DNA of 64,000 nucleotides from Hyphodiscus hymeniophilus. Lineage: Eukaryota > Ascomycota > Leotiomycetes > Helotiales > Hyphodiscaceae. Below the pieces are notes generated by a model. That model saw only the letters and a program-made list of their open reading frames with translations. It did not search any database and had not been told where the DNA came from. Shown here one piece after another: positions 45,346-56,030 of the stretch; the first letter of the stretch is position 1; the number at the start of each line of letters is the position of its first letter. Both the position numbers and the translations under genes were made by a program. Location of the stretch: NCBI GenBank assembly GCA_016508695.1, contig VNKQ01000010.1, positions 1,116,001 to 1,180,000 of the forward strand, read 5' to 3'.

Positions 45346-48300
45346 TTAGTCACCGTTTTGTTCGCTATCGGTGAAGTCGTTTGCATCGTCTTGGGGATCG
45401 GATGCGTACTCAAGCTTCTCTTGTTGTGCGATGGCTTGCGTTGATACGATCTCTGCAAGGCGCTTCAGGCGAGGAGTTTGGAGCCCTGTCATTATGTCAG
45501 TTACTGCACATCCTGGATATTCTCTGGGACGTACATGAAGGTGTGTAGGTCTCGAGAGCAGTGATTACACGAGGCTCAGCAATCTCATATGGTCCGCTAT
45601 CGTCCATATCCACGGCTGTAAGGAGGAGAACATCACTCTTCTCTGTCACACGGGAGGCGACAGCTTTCATGATCTCGCCATTGATAGGTTGCTCGTAATC
45701 AGCGACGAGATATTGGTTAAGGAGTTTCTGAATTTGATTGGGTGAAAGCCTTGGTTCGTCAGTACATATCATATCATATGAGAAACGGATGTCCTACATC
45801 CAGCAGATATCTTGGATGATCTCGATGTCATTGAGCGTTGCCTTCTTCAATTGTAAAAGCTTAGTTGCTTGCTTTAAATGTGTCAGTCAACTGGTTTCAT
45901 GCGAGTAGAGAAGAAGTACTGACCATGAGATGCTCGAGTTGCAGCGTCCCCTCCGGCATATCGTGGCTCTTACACCATTCTTCAATACGGGTAATGTTGT
46001 AATTTATTTGAAGACCGCGCTTCCAGGAAAGGAAGTTTCTGCGCATCAAGAGGTCGTTGAAGGCAGTGACACCAACAAGTCTGAGCAATTCGGTCACAGT
46101 CTGGGTGATGATCGAATCTTCGAGATAGTACGCCTTCATCGCCTTGAATACATTGTTGAGTAGACTCAACAAGTTATCCATGCTGAAGGCTGGCGCCGAG
46201 TTGCTCTGAAGAAGCTTGCCAAGGAATCGATTGCTCTCATTGGTGACAAACCCTGGAAGAGATTGGGACTCAATAATCGCTGGAATGATCATCTTTTGGA
46301 GCTTCTTCTTGAGAACCTTCATCCAGGTGTGGTAGATGTTGAACTCCAAGCTCTCGAGATCATGCTTCACAATCTCCAGCAGGCGATCATACTCGTGGTT
46401 GTCAGTCTTCTGAGCCTCATACCAGTCTTCAGCAAGGAACACGAAGGAAAGCATCTCGTGAACATTGGACAGCCAGAAAGCACCTGGATTGATAGCTTCG
46501 TCACCTTCGTGGTTCATGACTTCCTGTTGGATAGATTGCATGACATTGGCGAGGAACCTTTCCGACTCTTTCACAAATCCGTTGTTCCACATCTCTGATG
46601 TAACGAGGTTTATCAGATATGCCGGGAAGAGAACCTCCTTGTCTGTTGGAGGTGGTATTGTCATCGGCGCTGGAGTTTTGAGGTTCCGGATAAGACCCAT
46701 GGTGACCTCATCGTTCAACCCGTCCTCATCTGCGAGAAGCCCTTCAAGCTCGGCCTCAATGTTGTCGACGCCAGACATGGGGAATGCGGAGCTGGGGGGG
46801 TTCTGGCGATGAAGCTGACTGACGGCCATGGAGACGGGGCGAGGGTTGTAAGCTGCGCTGAAGCGATCAACTTCGCGAGACTCGGTACCAGCACTGCGTC
46901 TCTTTGGTTTCTTCGAAGAGACCAAATTAATGAGACTATTTTGAGGCGGCTGGACAGCAGCTCCATTTGTAAGCTCCCCGTTTGTCGGCATGATAGGCAC
47001 AGTCCGTTTCATTATCTCAAGCTGATCATGTAGATCGGTGATTTGCTGTTTGAGACCGGTATTCTCTGCATCACGTTCTTCGCCTGTCTTCTTGGCGTTC
47101 TCGATTTCGAGATATACTAACCTCAAAGTTTCACGCAGGGTTTTTTCCTCGTCTTGCATGCGCTTGATGTTGGTCGTAGACTCGTCGTAACTTTGTTGCA
47201 GCTTCTTCATCTCATCTTCCATGGCAGAAAGACGAGCTGCGGTAATACCAGCTCGGTTTGCCTCGCCTTGCAATTCGTTGGTGCGTGCCTCCAGAGCGTT
47301 GTGTCGGGTCTTCCACGATTTGATTTGGTTTTCGTAGTTTTCCACTTGCCCGAGCAGAACCTTGTTTTCTCTCTTCATAGAACCAACAGATTGCGTAAGC
47401 TCGACAACCTTGTTCTCCAATTTGTAGGATATCTGCTTGAGGTCACGTGCTTCTTCGCGAACCGTCTTGTATCCACGGCGGGCTGTTTTTCCTCTCCACA
47501 AGCTTTGGATGATGACCACCTTCTTTCGGTATTGTCTCCAGCTTTTCATTGCTCTTCTAGTTCGCCATGTTCGTTGAATCAAGACCGCGGCATTCCCAAG
47601 TCGAGTCTCAGTGATCTCACGTCGGCGCAAGAAGCCCTTCGCCGCAGCTTGTGCAAGAATAACATTGTTTCTGATCTCGTTGAAGCTCTTACGTTGCTTC
47701 TGGCCACGCCACACTCTTTGAATAGTGGTCGCAGCTTTGATCTTCCGGGTCTCTTGAGCATTTTTCCTGGCGAGATGACCTCTAGTCAAAGATTGGAAGA
47801 TCAAAATGGCGTTCCGTGCTTCGAGATACTTGCGGCGGTAATACTTTGCCTTCAAGTTCTTCTGTATCATGATTGCGCAGTCGTTCAAACGATTTGTTCG
47901 CAGGTTTTCTAAGAAAGCCAGCATACCAGCACGGAAGAAAATCTTCGTCAACCCAAGCTGATATTTGTCGAGGCCGGAGCCTTTGCTGGCTCCAAGAGCT
48001 TTGGTGAGAATCTTGTTCGCCATGTCCCGAATTTCGGAGGTCCATGATGATGAAGGTACCAGCATATAATATCGAAGAGCGAATTCTTCATACGTCCATC
48101 TTGTCGGATAACCAGCACAACTGATCCTCACGGTCTCGAGTACGCCACAAGCACGAAGTTGACTAAGGACCATTGGCCCCTCGAAGACCCACGATTCCTT
48201 ACTCTCATTGGGCTTAATACAGCGAATATAGTGGACATCCGTATTGTTGATAGTGTGCATTAGCTCGATTAACGAGGATTTGAAGATACCTCCAAGCGTG

Positions 48301-50411
48301 GGTTTCCTGTTGACGGCAACACCGATTCGGCGGCCGGCTGCAGGTTTCACGGCGGAAGAGGAGGCAGATGCGGAATCCTTTTCTCGTACAACAGATGCTG
48401 CATCCAGAACCTGTCCCAAGAACTTGTTTGAAGACTGTCTCAACACTGCCATATGTTCATCCGGAACGGTGTCACGATTCTTGTCGATGAAGCCATCGGA
48501 TTCGTATGTAACATCGATCGCATAATGACAGACGGTAAATGCTGACTTCCCAAATCGAGGCTTCTTGTAGAATTTATTTTTGTCCGCGGCGTAGTTGTGG
48601 TGCAATTTCGTCACAAATTGCTCGTCAGAACCCATAGGTAATCTGGACTCCTCGTCTAGTAAAGAAAGGATGCCAAGCTTGCCTTCAATCAGATCTATAC
48701 ATGGCTGATTGTCGGAGAAATCGATGAAGGTCCAGTCAATTTGCTCTCTCAGATACTCTTCCTGTTCTAATTTGAAGACGTGGGCATTGAACTCTTGTTG
48801 GAGTTTCTCGTTGGCGTAGTTGATGCAGAATTGCTCGAAGGAGTTCTTGGCGAAATGCTCAAATCCGTAAATATCTAGAACTCCGATGAACGACTTGACT
48901 CGGCTGATGACCTCGTCTGTTGCAAGGGCATGGTTAATGTTCTCCACCAACCAGTCGAATAGACTGGAATAGACGAACTTGGCGACTGAATCCCGAACCA
49001 CAATTGCCTGAGCTTGAGTCAAGTTCGAAGTGATCTTCTCTCCTCTAGTGATCAACTGCTTCTTGACGGTCCATTTCGCGAATTCGACAGGATCCACACC
49101 AAGCATCGCAGACGCTTTCTCCAAGTTAGGTTCCGTAGCGGTCAGGACGGAATCCGTCCTCGAAGCAGTAATCTTGACGTTTCCAAGATGCAACAGAGCA
49201 GCTAACACTTTGAAGATCTGCGACTGCTGGCTGCTGTCAACACCAATTGTTGTCAGAGATTTCTTCAGTGCCTCGAATTCCGCTTTGTCGTCTACCCCAT
49301 CGATGACCGGAGAACTCCCCTGATTCAAGTAATCATATTGATCCACAGGTAATAAGTTCAGCTCCTGACGTTCGCTCTCAGACGCTCCTGCCACGAGCTG
49401 GTAGAAAATATGATAGTTACGTTCCTTTAAAGGCTGGAAAACAAGCCTTGAACGTTCCAACAAGTATGTCCGAATCTTTGCCCCAATGATGTTCGTCTTC
49501 TCATCAAACATGATTTCGATGTACTTTCCAAACCGAGAGGAATTATCGTTTCTTGTTGTTTTCGCATTGCCGAAAGCTTCCATGATTGGATTGGTAGCAA
49601 GAATCTGCTCCTCGGTCTCACTCATCGCCTCTGCTCCTCGTTTTGTTTTTGACTTTGGCTGGTCTGGCGATTCTCTTGTAGCGAAATATCGCATGATGTA
49701 TTTGGCACTGACCGTCTTCCCTGCTCCGGATTCTCCTGACACAACAATTGTTTGGTTCTTTCCACTCCGTAGCATATCGCTACCTCAGTTAGCGTATTCA
49801 CACAACAGGAAACGAATGAACATACGCAAAAGCTTCCTCAGCAATAGCAAAAAGATGCGGTGCCTGTGTTGCCCTTTGTTTCCCTGCGTATACTTGCACC
49901 ATACCAGGGACGTATAGCGAGTCGACTCGAGCAAAGGGGTTCGTGGCTATTAGGACAATGCCGGAATATGTGTATATTTCTTTTTGTGAATACCGTAACC
50001 TAATAGCTTGAAGAACTAGACAAACTGATTAGTATTGGTTGCATAAGGTATGTTTGTTGCGCATACCAGCTGGTTCGTTAAGATGTGAGAGATTCGTCAG
50101 ATCGTCGCTGGCTTCTAGCATCGCAGGATTCATCAGGGGCGGCAGAGTCGGATTGTTGTCTTCAGATAGAGCTTCTAATGTCGTCTCCACTGTCTTTTTC
50201 TGTCATGACATATAGGTTAGCTTTGTTATACCCATATCTGACCATCTTTGAAGCCGTTGGAACCGTGGAGACAAACCTCACCGTTCCCCAGCTCAAAGAC
50301 CAAAGTGACCTTCTCGCCAGCCGCTGTCTTCGAGACAACTTCTGATGCTACCCATCCCTCCGTCGGATCAGGCTGCCATGCCTTTGTACCAATATCATAA
50401 TTGTGCGCCAT
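45346..50411 (-). CDS. myoE: Class V myosin heavy chain (MyoE/Myo2 type)
   Basis: Actin motor carrying secretory vesicles and organelles to the hyphal tip. Seven minus-strand exons: 50277-50411, 50067-50199, 49826-50015, 45924-49779, 45798-45871, 45535-45749 and 45346-45485; 1580 residues. The motor domain (about 1-770) has an SH3-like start (AHNYDIGTKAWQPDPTEGW), IATNPFARVDSLY, the P-loop GESGAGKT at residues 168-175, switch I NDNSSRFGKY, switch II DIYGFEHFAKNSFEQFCINY and the actin-binding IRCIKPNESKESW. Six IQ-like motifs follow (for example AATTIQRVWRG, VVIIQSLWRGKTARRG), binding calmodulin or light chains. Then come a fairly short coiled coil and a C-terminal cargo-binding DIL domain from about residue 1130, including MDNLLSLLNNVFKAM and LETYTPSWLQTPRLKRL. 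Exon 1 was ended at GNGE because this restores the frame and matches homologues. Confidence 0.95.
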
Positions 50412-51437
50412 CGAGGCGTTGTCGCTAGCTGTCCCTGACGGTTCTCTCAACGTCCGTCACCTTGCTGAACGATCGAGAGTGAGGGTGGCAGATCGACCCT
50501 GCATCAACAATATTGGTAAGAGAAGAACGAGTAGTGAAGCGAAGGTCAAAGTGCTGAATATCAGCCTGTGCAGAAGACTCTTGATTGTTGTGGATAATTA
50601 GCTACAAAATTCCTTTAGGAACAGGAGAATCGCCAAAGTCGTGAGCCGTCGCGTAGGCCGCCCGTGAACAAGGTTCCCATACGGAGTAAACGAATCACTA
50701 GGCTCACCAGCATGAGCCCCTGAACAGGCCCTTCATCCCCATCGCATCTTGGACCTGCATGAACTTCAATCAGAGTGTTTTCTTCGATTATTCTAAGAAA
50801 TAGGATGGTCCCGAGTTAGGAGTCATGCCTGTATCTCCTCGGATTCTGTATCCGCGCGCTTATCTACGATTTGTATGTATTCCTCGGAATGGAATATCCC
50901 TTCTCAACGTCGAGAATTGACGCTCACCGCCTCAATTGGATTGTTTCAACCTTCACGTGCAGCTGTGGCGTTGAGGTCAGTGCTGCAGATTGTTGGTGGT
51001 AGAACCCCCTAAGCAGTTTCTGTCGTGGAAGTCGCGAAGATCAGCAGTATTTTTGCTGCTTTACTAGAGGAGTTCTGGATCCATAGTTTCTGTGGTTTGA
51101 TATCTACGGAGGTATCTCTATCCCTGCTCCAGCTCTGTGTTCCTCTGGTGCCTGGATTCAACGCATCAGTCATCACTTCATTGTACTCAAAATGCAACAA
51201 GTCGCAAAGCTGGGGTCGGGATCACCAGGATTGAAATTCTAAGGCTTCTTCCCAGCTGGTTTTCAGACAATACCCAATGCAATGAATATTGTTTGGTTAA
51301 GCCCTGTAGAATCAATCCTGCATCGAAAACGCGTGTTATCATGTTTTTCTATCCATTGTATTGCTTTTGTTGAAGGCACATAGATTCCAATATATAACAC
51401 CACCCGTCACTCCTGTTGAATGCAACGTATATCCAGG
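50412..51437. other. Intergenic between myosin V promoter and phosphoglycerate dehydrogenase 3' end
   Basis: About 1 kb between two minus-strand genes, mostly myosin upstream sequence. No further feature recognised. Confidence 0.45.
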
Positions 51438-53293
51438 CTATTTCCTCTTCCCAATCCCTAAAATCAGTACAGTACACGTGTTAAGATGCGTGCTTTGACA
51501 TACGTTAGCATAGCTCATAGTAAGGTGCGGATGGATACTTACAGCTCAAGGACTCCAAAGTATCAAAGATCTCTTTAATTTCGCCTGGATTAACACTGCT
51601 GATATCTGCCATGAGATATGCAACCTATGTAAGTTAGCAAAGCAACTCTTAGATCAGGATATTATGACTTGCATCTCCTTTGTTATCCGTGATCTGCTTG
51701 TCTACGTTGTGATTGCCAAGAATGTCATTGACTATGTCAAGGTCAGTATGTTCTAAGCATGAAGCAGCAGGTGATCATACCTCTCTTGAGCACACCAGGC
51801 ACATTACGATGAACAAAGATGACACGAGCATGGTCTTTCTCCTCAAGCGTAAGGGAACGAAGAGTTATTTCTGGCAGATTCACAGATCCAAGGGTAACTC
51901 CAGAGTTAATATATCTGACTAGAGCATTTGCGACTATAACTGTCAGAGATAATGATGAACAGGACGAGATTTTGACCTACCTTCAACACCAATAGCACTT
52001 TGAGCCTCTTCAGTGCTGCCGCCGATATGTGGTGTAAGAATGATGTTGCTGAGACTCCGGAGATCTTCTGCCCAGGGGTTCAAGCTATTTGTGAAGTAAT
52101 CGCCGTTTCCGCCTGGCTCTGCTGGGTACACATCTAAAGCAGCGCCAGCAAGTTTGCCACTGCGTGAAGCATTTATGAGAGCAGGGATATCGATGACACT
52201 TCCACGACTAGCATTGATCAGGTAGCTTCCATCCTTCATTTGTCCAAATTGTGCAGTGCTGATCAGGTTCTTGGTCTCGGGGAGTTCAGGAACATGGCAT
52301 GTGACGAAGTCGGCGTTGTTGAGCAAAGCTTCGAGTGTAGGGACTTGTCTTGCAGTACCCATTGCCATCAGGTTGATAACATCATAATAGATGACTGACA
52401 TTCCCATTGCTTCGGCGAGAACAGACAGTTGTGATCCAATATGACCATAACCAATTATACCTAGAGTCTTACCTCGAATCTCCCAGCATTTTGAGCTGAC
52501 CTTGTTCCATGTGCCTTTGTGCAGCTCATTCGATCGATCACCAAGTTGCCTAGCCAGCGTAATGATTTCGGCAATGACTAGCTCTGCAACGCTTCTTGAA
52601 TTCGCGAAAGGAGAATTGAAGACCGCAATTCCATGTTTGGCTGCATAATCAAGGTCGACCTGGTTGGTACCGATACAGAAACAGCCTACCACAATCAAGT
52701 TCTTTGCTTCGCGGAGGACCCGTTCGCTGAGCTTCGTCTTCGATCGGATTCCAATGACGTGGACATCTCTGGTAGAACATAGTTAGCTGGATGGCTTCAT
52801 AAATCAACTTCGTCACACAATCGTGTCTAAAGCCTAACTCTCAAATATTGAATGACTTGGGATGAGGATTTTTGATACCCCGCATGATGTTCAGAAATCG
52901 AGTATGGGAAACCTGTTTAAAAGAATGGGGTCTCCATTTTGCAATGGTTTGGAACAATGTGCATCCTGATGGCGGGGCTTGAATCAAGAATTCTCACCTA
53001 ATTCTCTCGATCAATTGATCCTCCGGCAGAGAGGTCTTCAGACTCTCAACCTGATAATTTTGCCCTAAAAGCAGTTCTTTCCCACTCTGATTGACATTTT
53101 CCAACAACAAAATCTTCATGTCCGTCTTATCGAACGGCTTCAGCTGCTTCACATGCGTTGGAGTTCTCGTCAATTGCCCGAAGCTTGAAGGCGAATGAAA
53201 GGTTGCGGTAGGAGAAGTGGAGACACTGAGTGTGCGAGTAGCTGATCGGGCAGGTCTGCCAGGGGAAATATCTTGTGCTGGAGTACCCGCCAT
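51438..53293 (-). CDS. ser33: D-3-phosphoglycerate dehydrogenase
   Basis: First enzyme of phosphorylated serine biosynthesis, oxidising 3-phosphoglycerate with NAD (EC 1.1.1.95). Minus-strand exons 52998-53293, 51981-52768, 51781-51918, 51673-51731, 51543-51624 and 51438-51457; 460 residues. The NAD-binding motif is GIIGYGHIGSQLSVLAEAMG with a downstream acidic residue (YYD). Active-site features are SRGSVIDIPAL (Arg), the Asp-containing ALDVYPAEP and the His-Glu region LTPHIGGSTEEAQ. The C-terminal ACT domain (ARVIFVHRNVPGVLKRVNDIL ... DVAYLMADI) is the usual serine-sensing part, split over four small exons. The intron between exons 4 and 5 has a GC donor (GAT|GCAAGT). An N-terminal Ser/Thr/Pro extension of about 55 residues precedes the substrate domain. 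The last six residues depend on a 20-nt exon and are the least certain. Confidence 0.92.
51625..51672 (-). other. GC-AG intron in the phosphoglycerate dehydrogenase gene
   Basis: Read on the minus strand, this 48-nt intron begins GCAAGT and ends CATAG, with a CTAAC branch-like element near the 3' end. Splicing here joins DNKGD to VAYLMADISS and keeps the ACT domain in frame; no GT donor nearby does so. Confidence 0.75.
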
Positions 53294-54066
53294 TGTGCGT
53301 TTGCTGTTGTCCCGAATGTTTGTTGCTTGGTGGAGGATTGTGATGGTAGGTTTTATGAGTCAAGGACAGGATTTTTTGCAAGCGAAAGGCAGATCACCTC
53401 ATCGCGCGCAAGGCTAGCTCAGCCTTATCGACCCCGCCAGACTGCCCCTCCAAGTCTGACAAAGAGGGATTCAGGGATTACACTCGAACTTCGCACTAAG
53501 CATACTCGAGACTGTTAACGCAATTTGAGAGTGTATTCTGTAATTATAAAATTCCCAGCCTGACAAGAAGCTGGTTATTAATAAATTGAGAAAGCATTTA
53601 CAGAAGCCGCCTTGGTTACCGAATTTTTTGAGGCGTATTGCATAGAATATCAGTCAGGCCAGGTATGTATTGCCGATCACATTATCCAGATTTGTTCTCG
53701 AATTCGGGGGACTTTTTGTTTGACATTCTACGGTACGCCGCTGTAAACTTTGCCATCCATCCATTCATCAAGAGATATGCGGGAAGATGCAGTACAATCA
53801 AACAGGAAAGAACGTATTCCAGGGCCTAATTAGGGTAGTCTAAAGCGACATAAAAAGAGCATTCCAACAACGTGTGTGGTGAACACCTAGGTATGCAATT
53901 ATGAGACCTTCCAAAAGACTCTACGCCAAGCATACGAAATGCAACTGGAGAAGTCTAATCTGGAGGACGAAAAAGCTAGGGATCGGTGTTTGTGGAGTCG
54001 GAATCTTGCTGGTGAAATTGCGGGCGATGGGTTGGAGGTTCAGGGGCGATGTAAATCATGGATAGT
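53294..54066. other. Intergenic between phosphoglycerate dehydrogenase promoter and NAP1 3' end
   Basis: About 770 bp between two minus-strand genes, AT-rich around 53.5-53.65 kb. No further feature recognised. Confidence 0.45.
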
Positions 54067-55495
54067 TTAGCTCTGCTTGCATTCAGCGGCCTCTTGCTTT
54101 GGTTTCGCAGCATCATCCTGCATTTCTGTTAAGATACGCTTTGGACAGATTCAAGGTGAACTCACATCATCGTCAGATTCATCCTCATCGTGATCTTCAT
54201 CGTCCTCGTCTTCTTCCTCATCATCTTCATCCTCAAAATCACCCTCCTCCATTTCATCATCTAATTCCTCGAATTGAAGAGCCTCACCGGTGAACCAGTC
54301 AATAGCACGGGGGATAAGCTTCTCCTTAATATCCTCACCCAATTGGTAGTCGAGTTCAAGACGTTCTTCAATATCAGAGGCCGCATCATCATCATCCTCA
54401 TCGGTTGGTGCCTTAGGAGGAGAGAAGAAGTTGAAGAAGGACTCAGTTGGGACTGTCTTCTTGACTACTCGGGTTTGCTTTGTGTCTAAAAAATTGTGTG
54501 AGCAAGGCGCGTATAATAATAGTTCTGCCACTCACTCTTGTTGCGTTGCTTCTTACTCTCGACTCGAACAGTCAAGTCTTTGCCAGTCTTCCAGTCAATC
54601 TTATCGCCCTCAGCGTGATCGTAGATGAAATCTCCACCATATCCGCTCTCATTTTGGTAGAAGTAGGTTTTGGTAATGGCCTTGTTGGTGAAGAACTCGT
54701 TTTCGGCAAATTCGAAGATCAGACGGAAACCCGGTTTGTCAAGATACTCCATTCGGACATCGGTGAGGTCCTTAAGAGCAGCCTCGTCTCTGTCTGTAAT
54801 CATCTCGGCGAGCGAAATCTGGTTCTTCATAGCAGACAGCCAGAATTCTGGAATGCCTTTCACATCGGACGTCGTCTCCTCCACCTTCTCTGCAGGCTCG
54901 GCCTCATCTTCTTCCTCGTCCTCCTCGCCGGCCTTGATCTCTTCCTCACTTGGCTCTGAAGTACCGTTGATAATTTTGGCACGTTTCTCATATAGAGGGG
55001 TGAACTTCGCGAAGTATTTCTTCTCCAACTCTAAAACTTCCTCTTGAAACTCTGCCTCCAATTTCGAGTGGTCCTTCTGAACGCCCTTCAGGCCAGCAAC
55101 GCGTCGACGTACTGGCGCAGGGAGAGATTCGACGTATCCGGACGAACGTCCAACAAGAGAACCGAGCTTGCCCTGAATCATCTGGACGAGTTTTGGATTT
55201 TGTGCGAAAATCGAGGCAGCAGCAGCACGGTCGAACTCCTCTACAGCAGGGATTAGAGACTGGGACAAACCCCGGCGGTGAGGGGCAGAAGTGATCAACA
55301 TACCTTCTTTGATTGTGCCAACACCAGGTTGTTGAGCGTGGGATGAAATGGGAGCATTGTTGGCCGGAGTATTTTGAGGAGTACTGGTGTTCAAACGGTC
55401 AGCCGGAACCTTCTCTCTTGGATCTCCTCTTTGGTGGGCTGTTGAACTACTCACGGCGCGGTTCCCGCTGCCTTTTTCGGGATATCTGATGACAT
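54067..55495 (-). CDS. nap1: Nucleosome assembly protein NAP1
   Basis: Histone H2A-H2B chaperone acting in nucleosome assembly and nuclear import, and in budding yeast also a mitotic regulator with Clb2 and Gin4. Minus-strand exons 55455-55495, 54536-55383, 54166-54485 and 54067-54117 encode 419 residues. The long dimerisation helix covers LEAEFQEEVLELEKKYFAK and the following KFTPLYEKRAKII. The NAP core continues with GIPEFWLSAMKNQ, DKPGFRLIFEFAENEFFTN, ITKTYFYQ and KNTKQTRVVKKTVPTESFFNFF, the last restored by splicing. An acidic Asp/Glu tract of some 40 residues follows. The last exon ends AAECKQS; the final four residues CKQS form a CaaX-like box, as in animal and plant NAP1 that are farnesylated, so prenylation is possible but unproven here. 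Divergent from the ATPase gene over 535 bp. Confidence 0.95.
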
Positions 55496-56030
55496 CTTAA
55501 AGGATGAAGAAGAGAGGTCGGGCCTTTCTTTGGAAGTTGTATAGCGACCGATCTTATTGTTGATCGCGTTATGCGTGATGGAAATCAATATGCGAAGATT
55601 TGGTTGTGGAAGAAAGTTGAGAGGCAAAGGGTTGGCAAGAGCGTTGGGCGCTACCGATTTTTCTGTGTAGGCCCCTGTCTGATTTGATAGCGAATTGCGG
55701 GGCAGAAACCCGAAAAGTTCTTGAATTGCTCACCAGAAAGCCAACTTCGCATTTTGTCTAGTAAAGCTGAGTCTGCGAAATCTTTCGAAATCGTCAAGAG
55801 CCTCGATCATCTTCAGTGAAACTTCCAAAAGAGGAAAGCTTGATAGAGTTGTGAGGACGAGAGTTCTTGCCATGGGGCGTGGTTATAGTAAATCGGACGG
55901 TATCTAGCCGATAATATTCGATAAGACTTCAGAATTGCAGCTCCAGGTTTTATTGAGGAGTACTACCTGCAATGCCTATTTACCCTTGAGAGCCAGGACA
56001 CAGGCCAAACGTGTCAATCATCTACTCCGC
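55496..56030. other. Divergent promoter region between NAP1 and the P5B ATPase
   Basis: About 535 bp, with no coding or RNA feature recognised. An in-frame ATG at 55935 would extend the ATPase by 32 poorly conserved residues and is not used. Confidence 0.45.
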
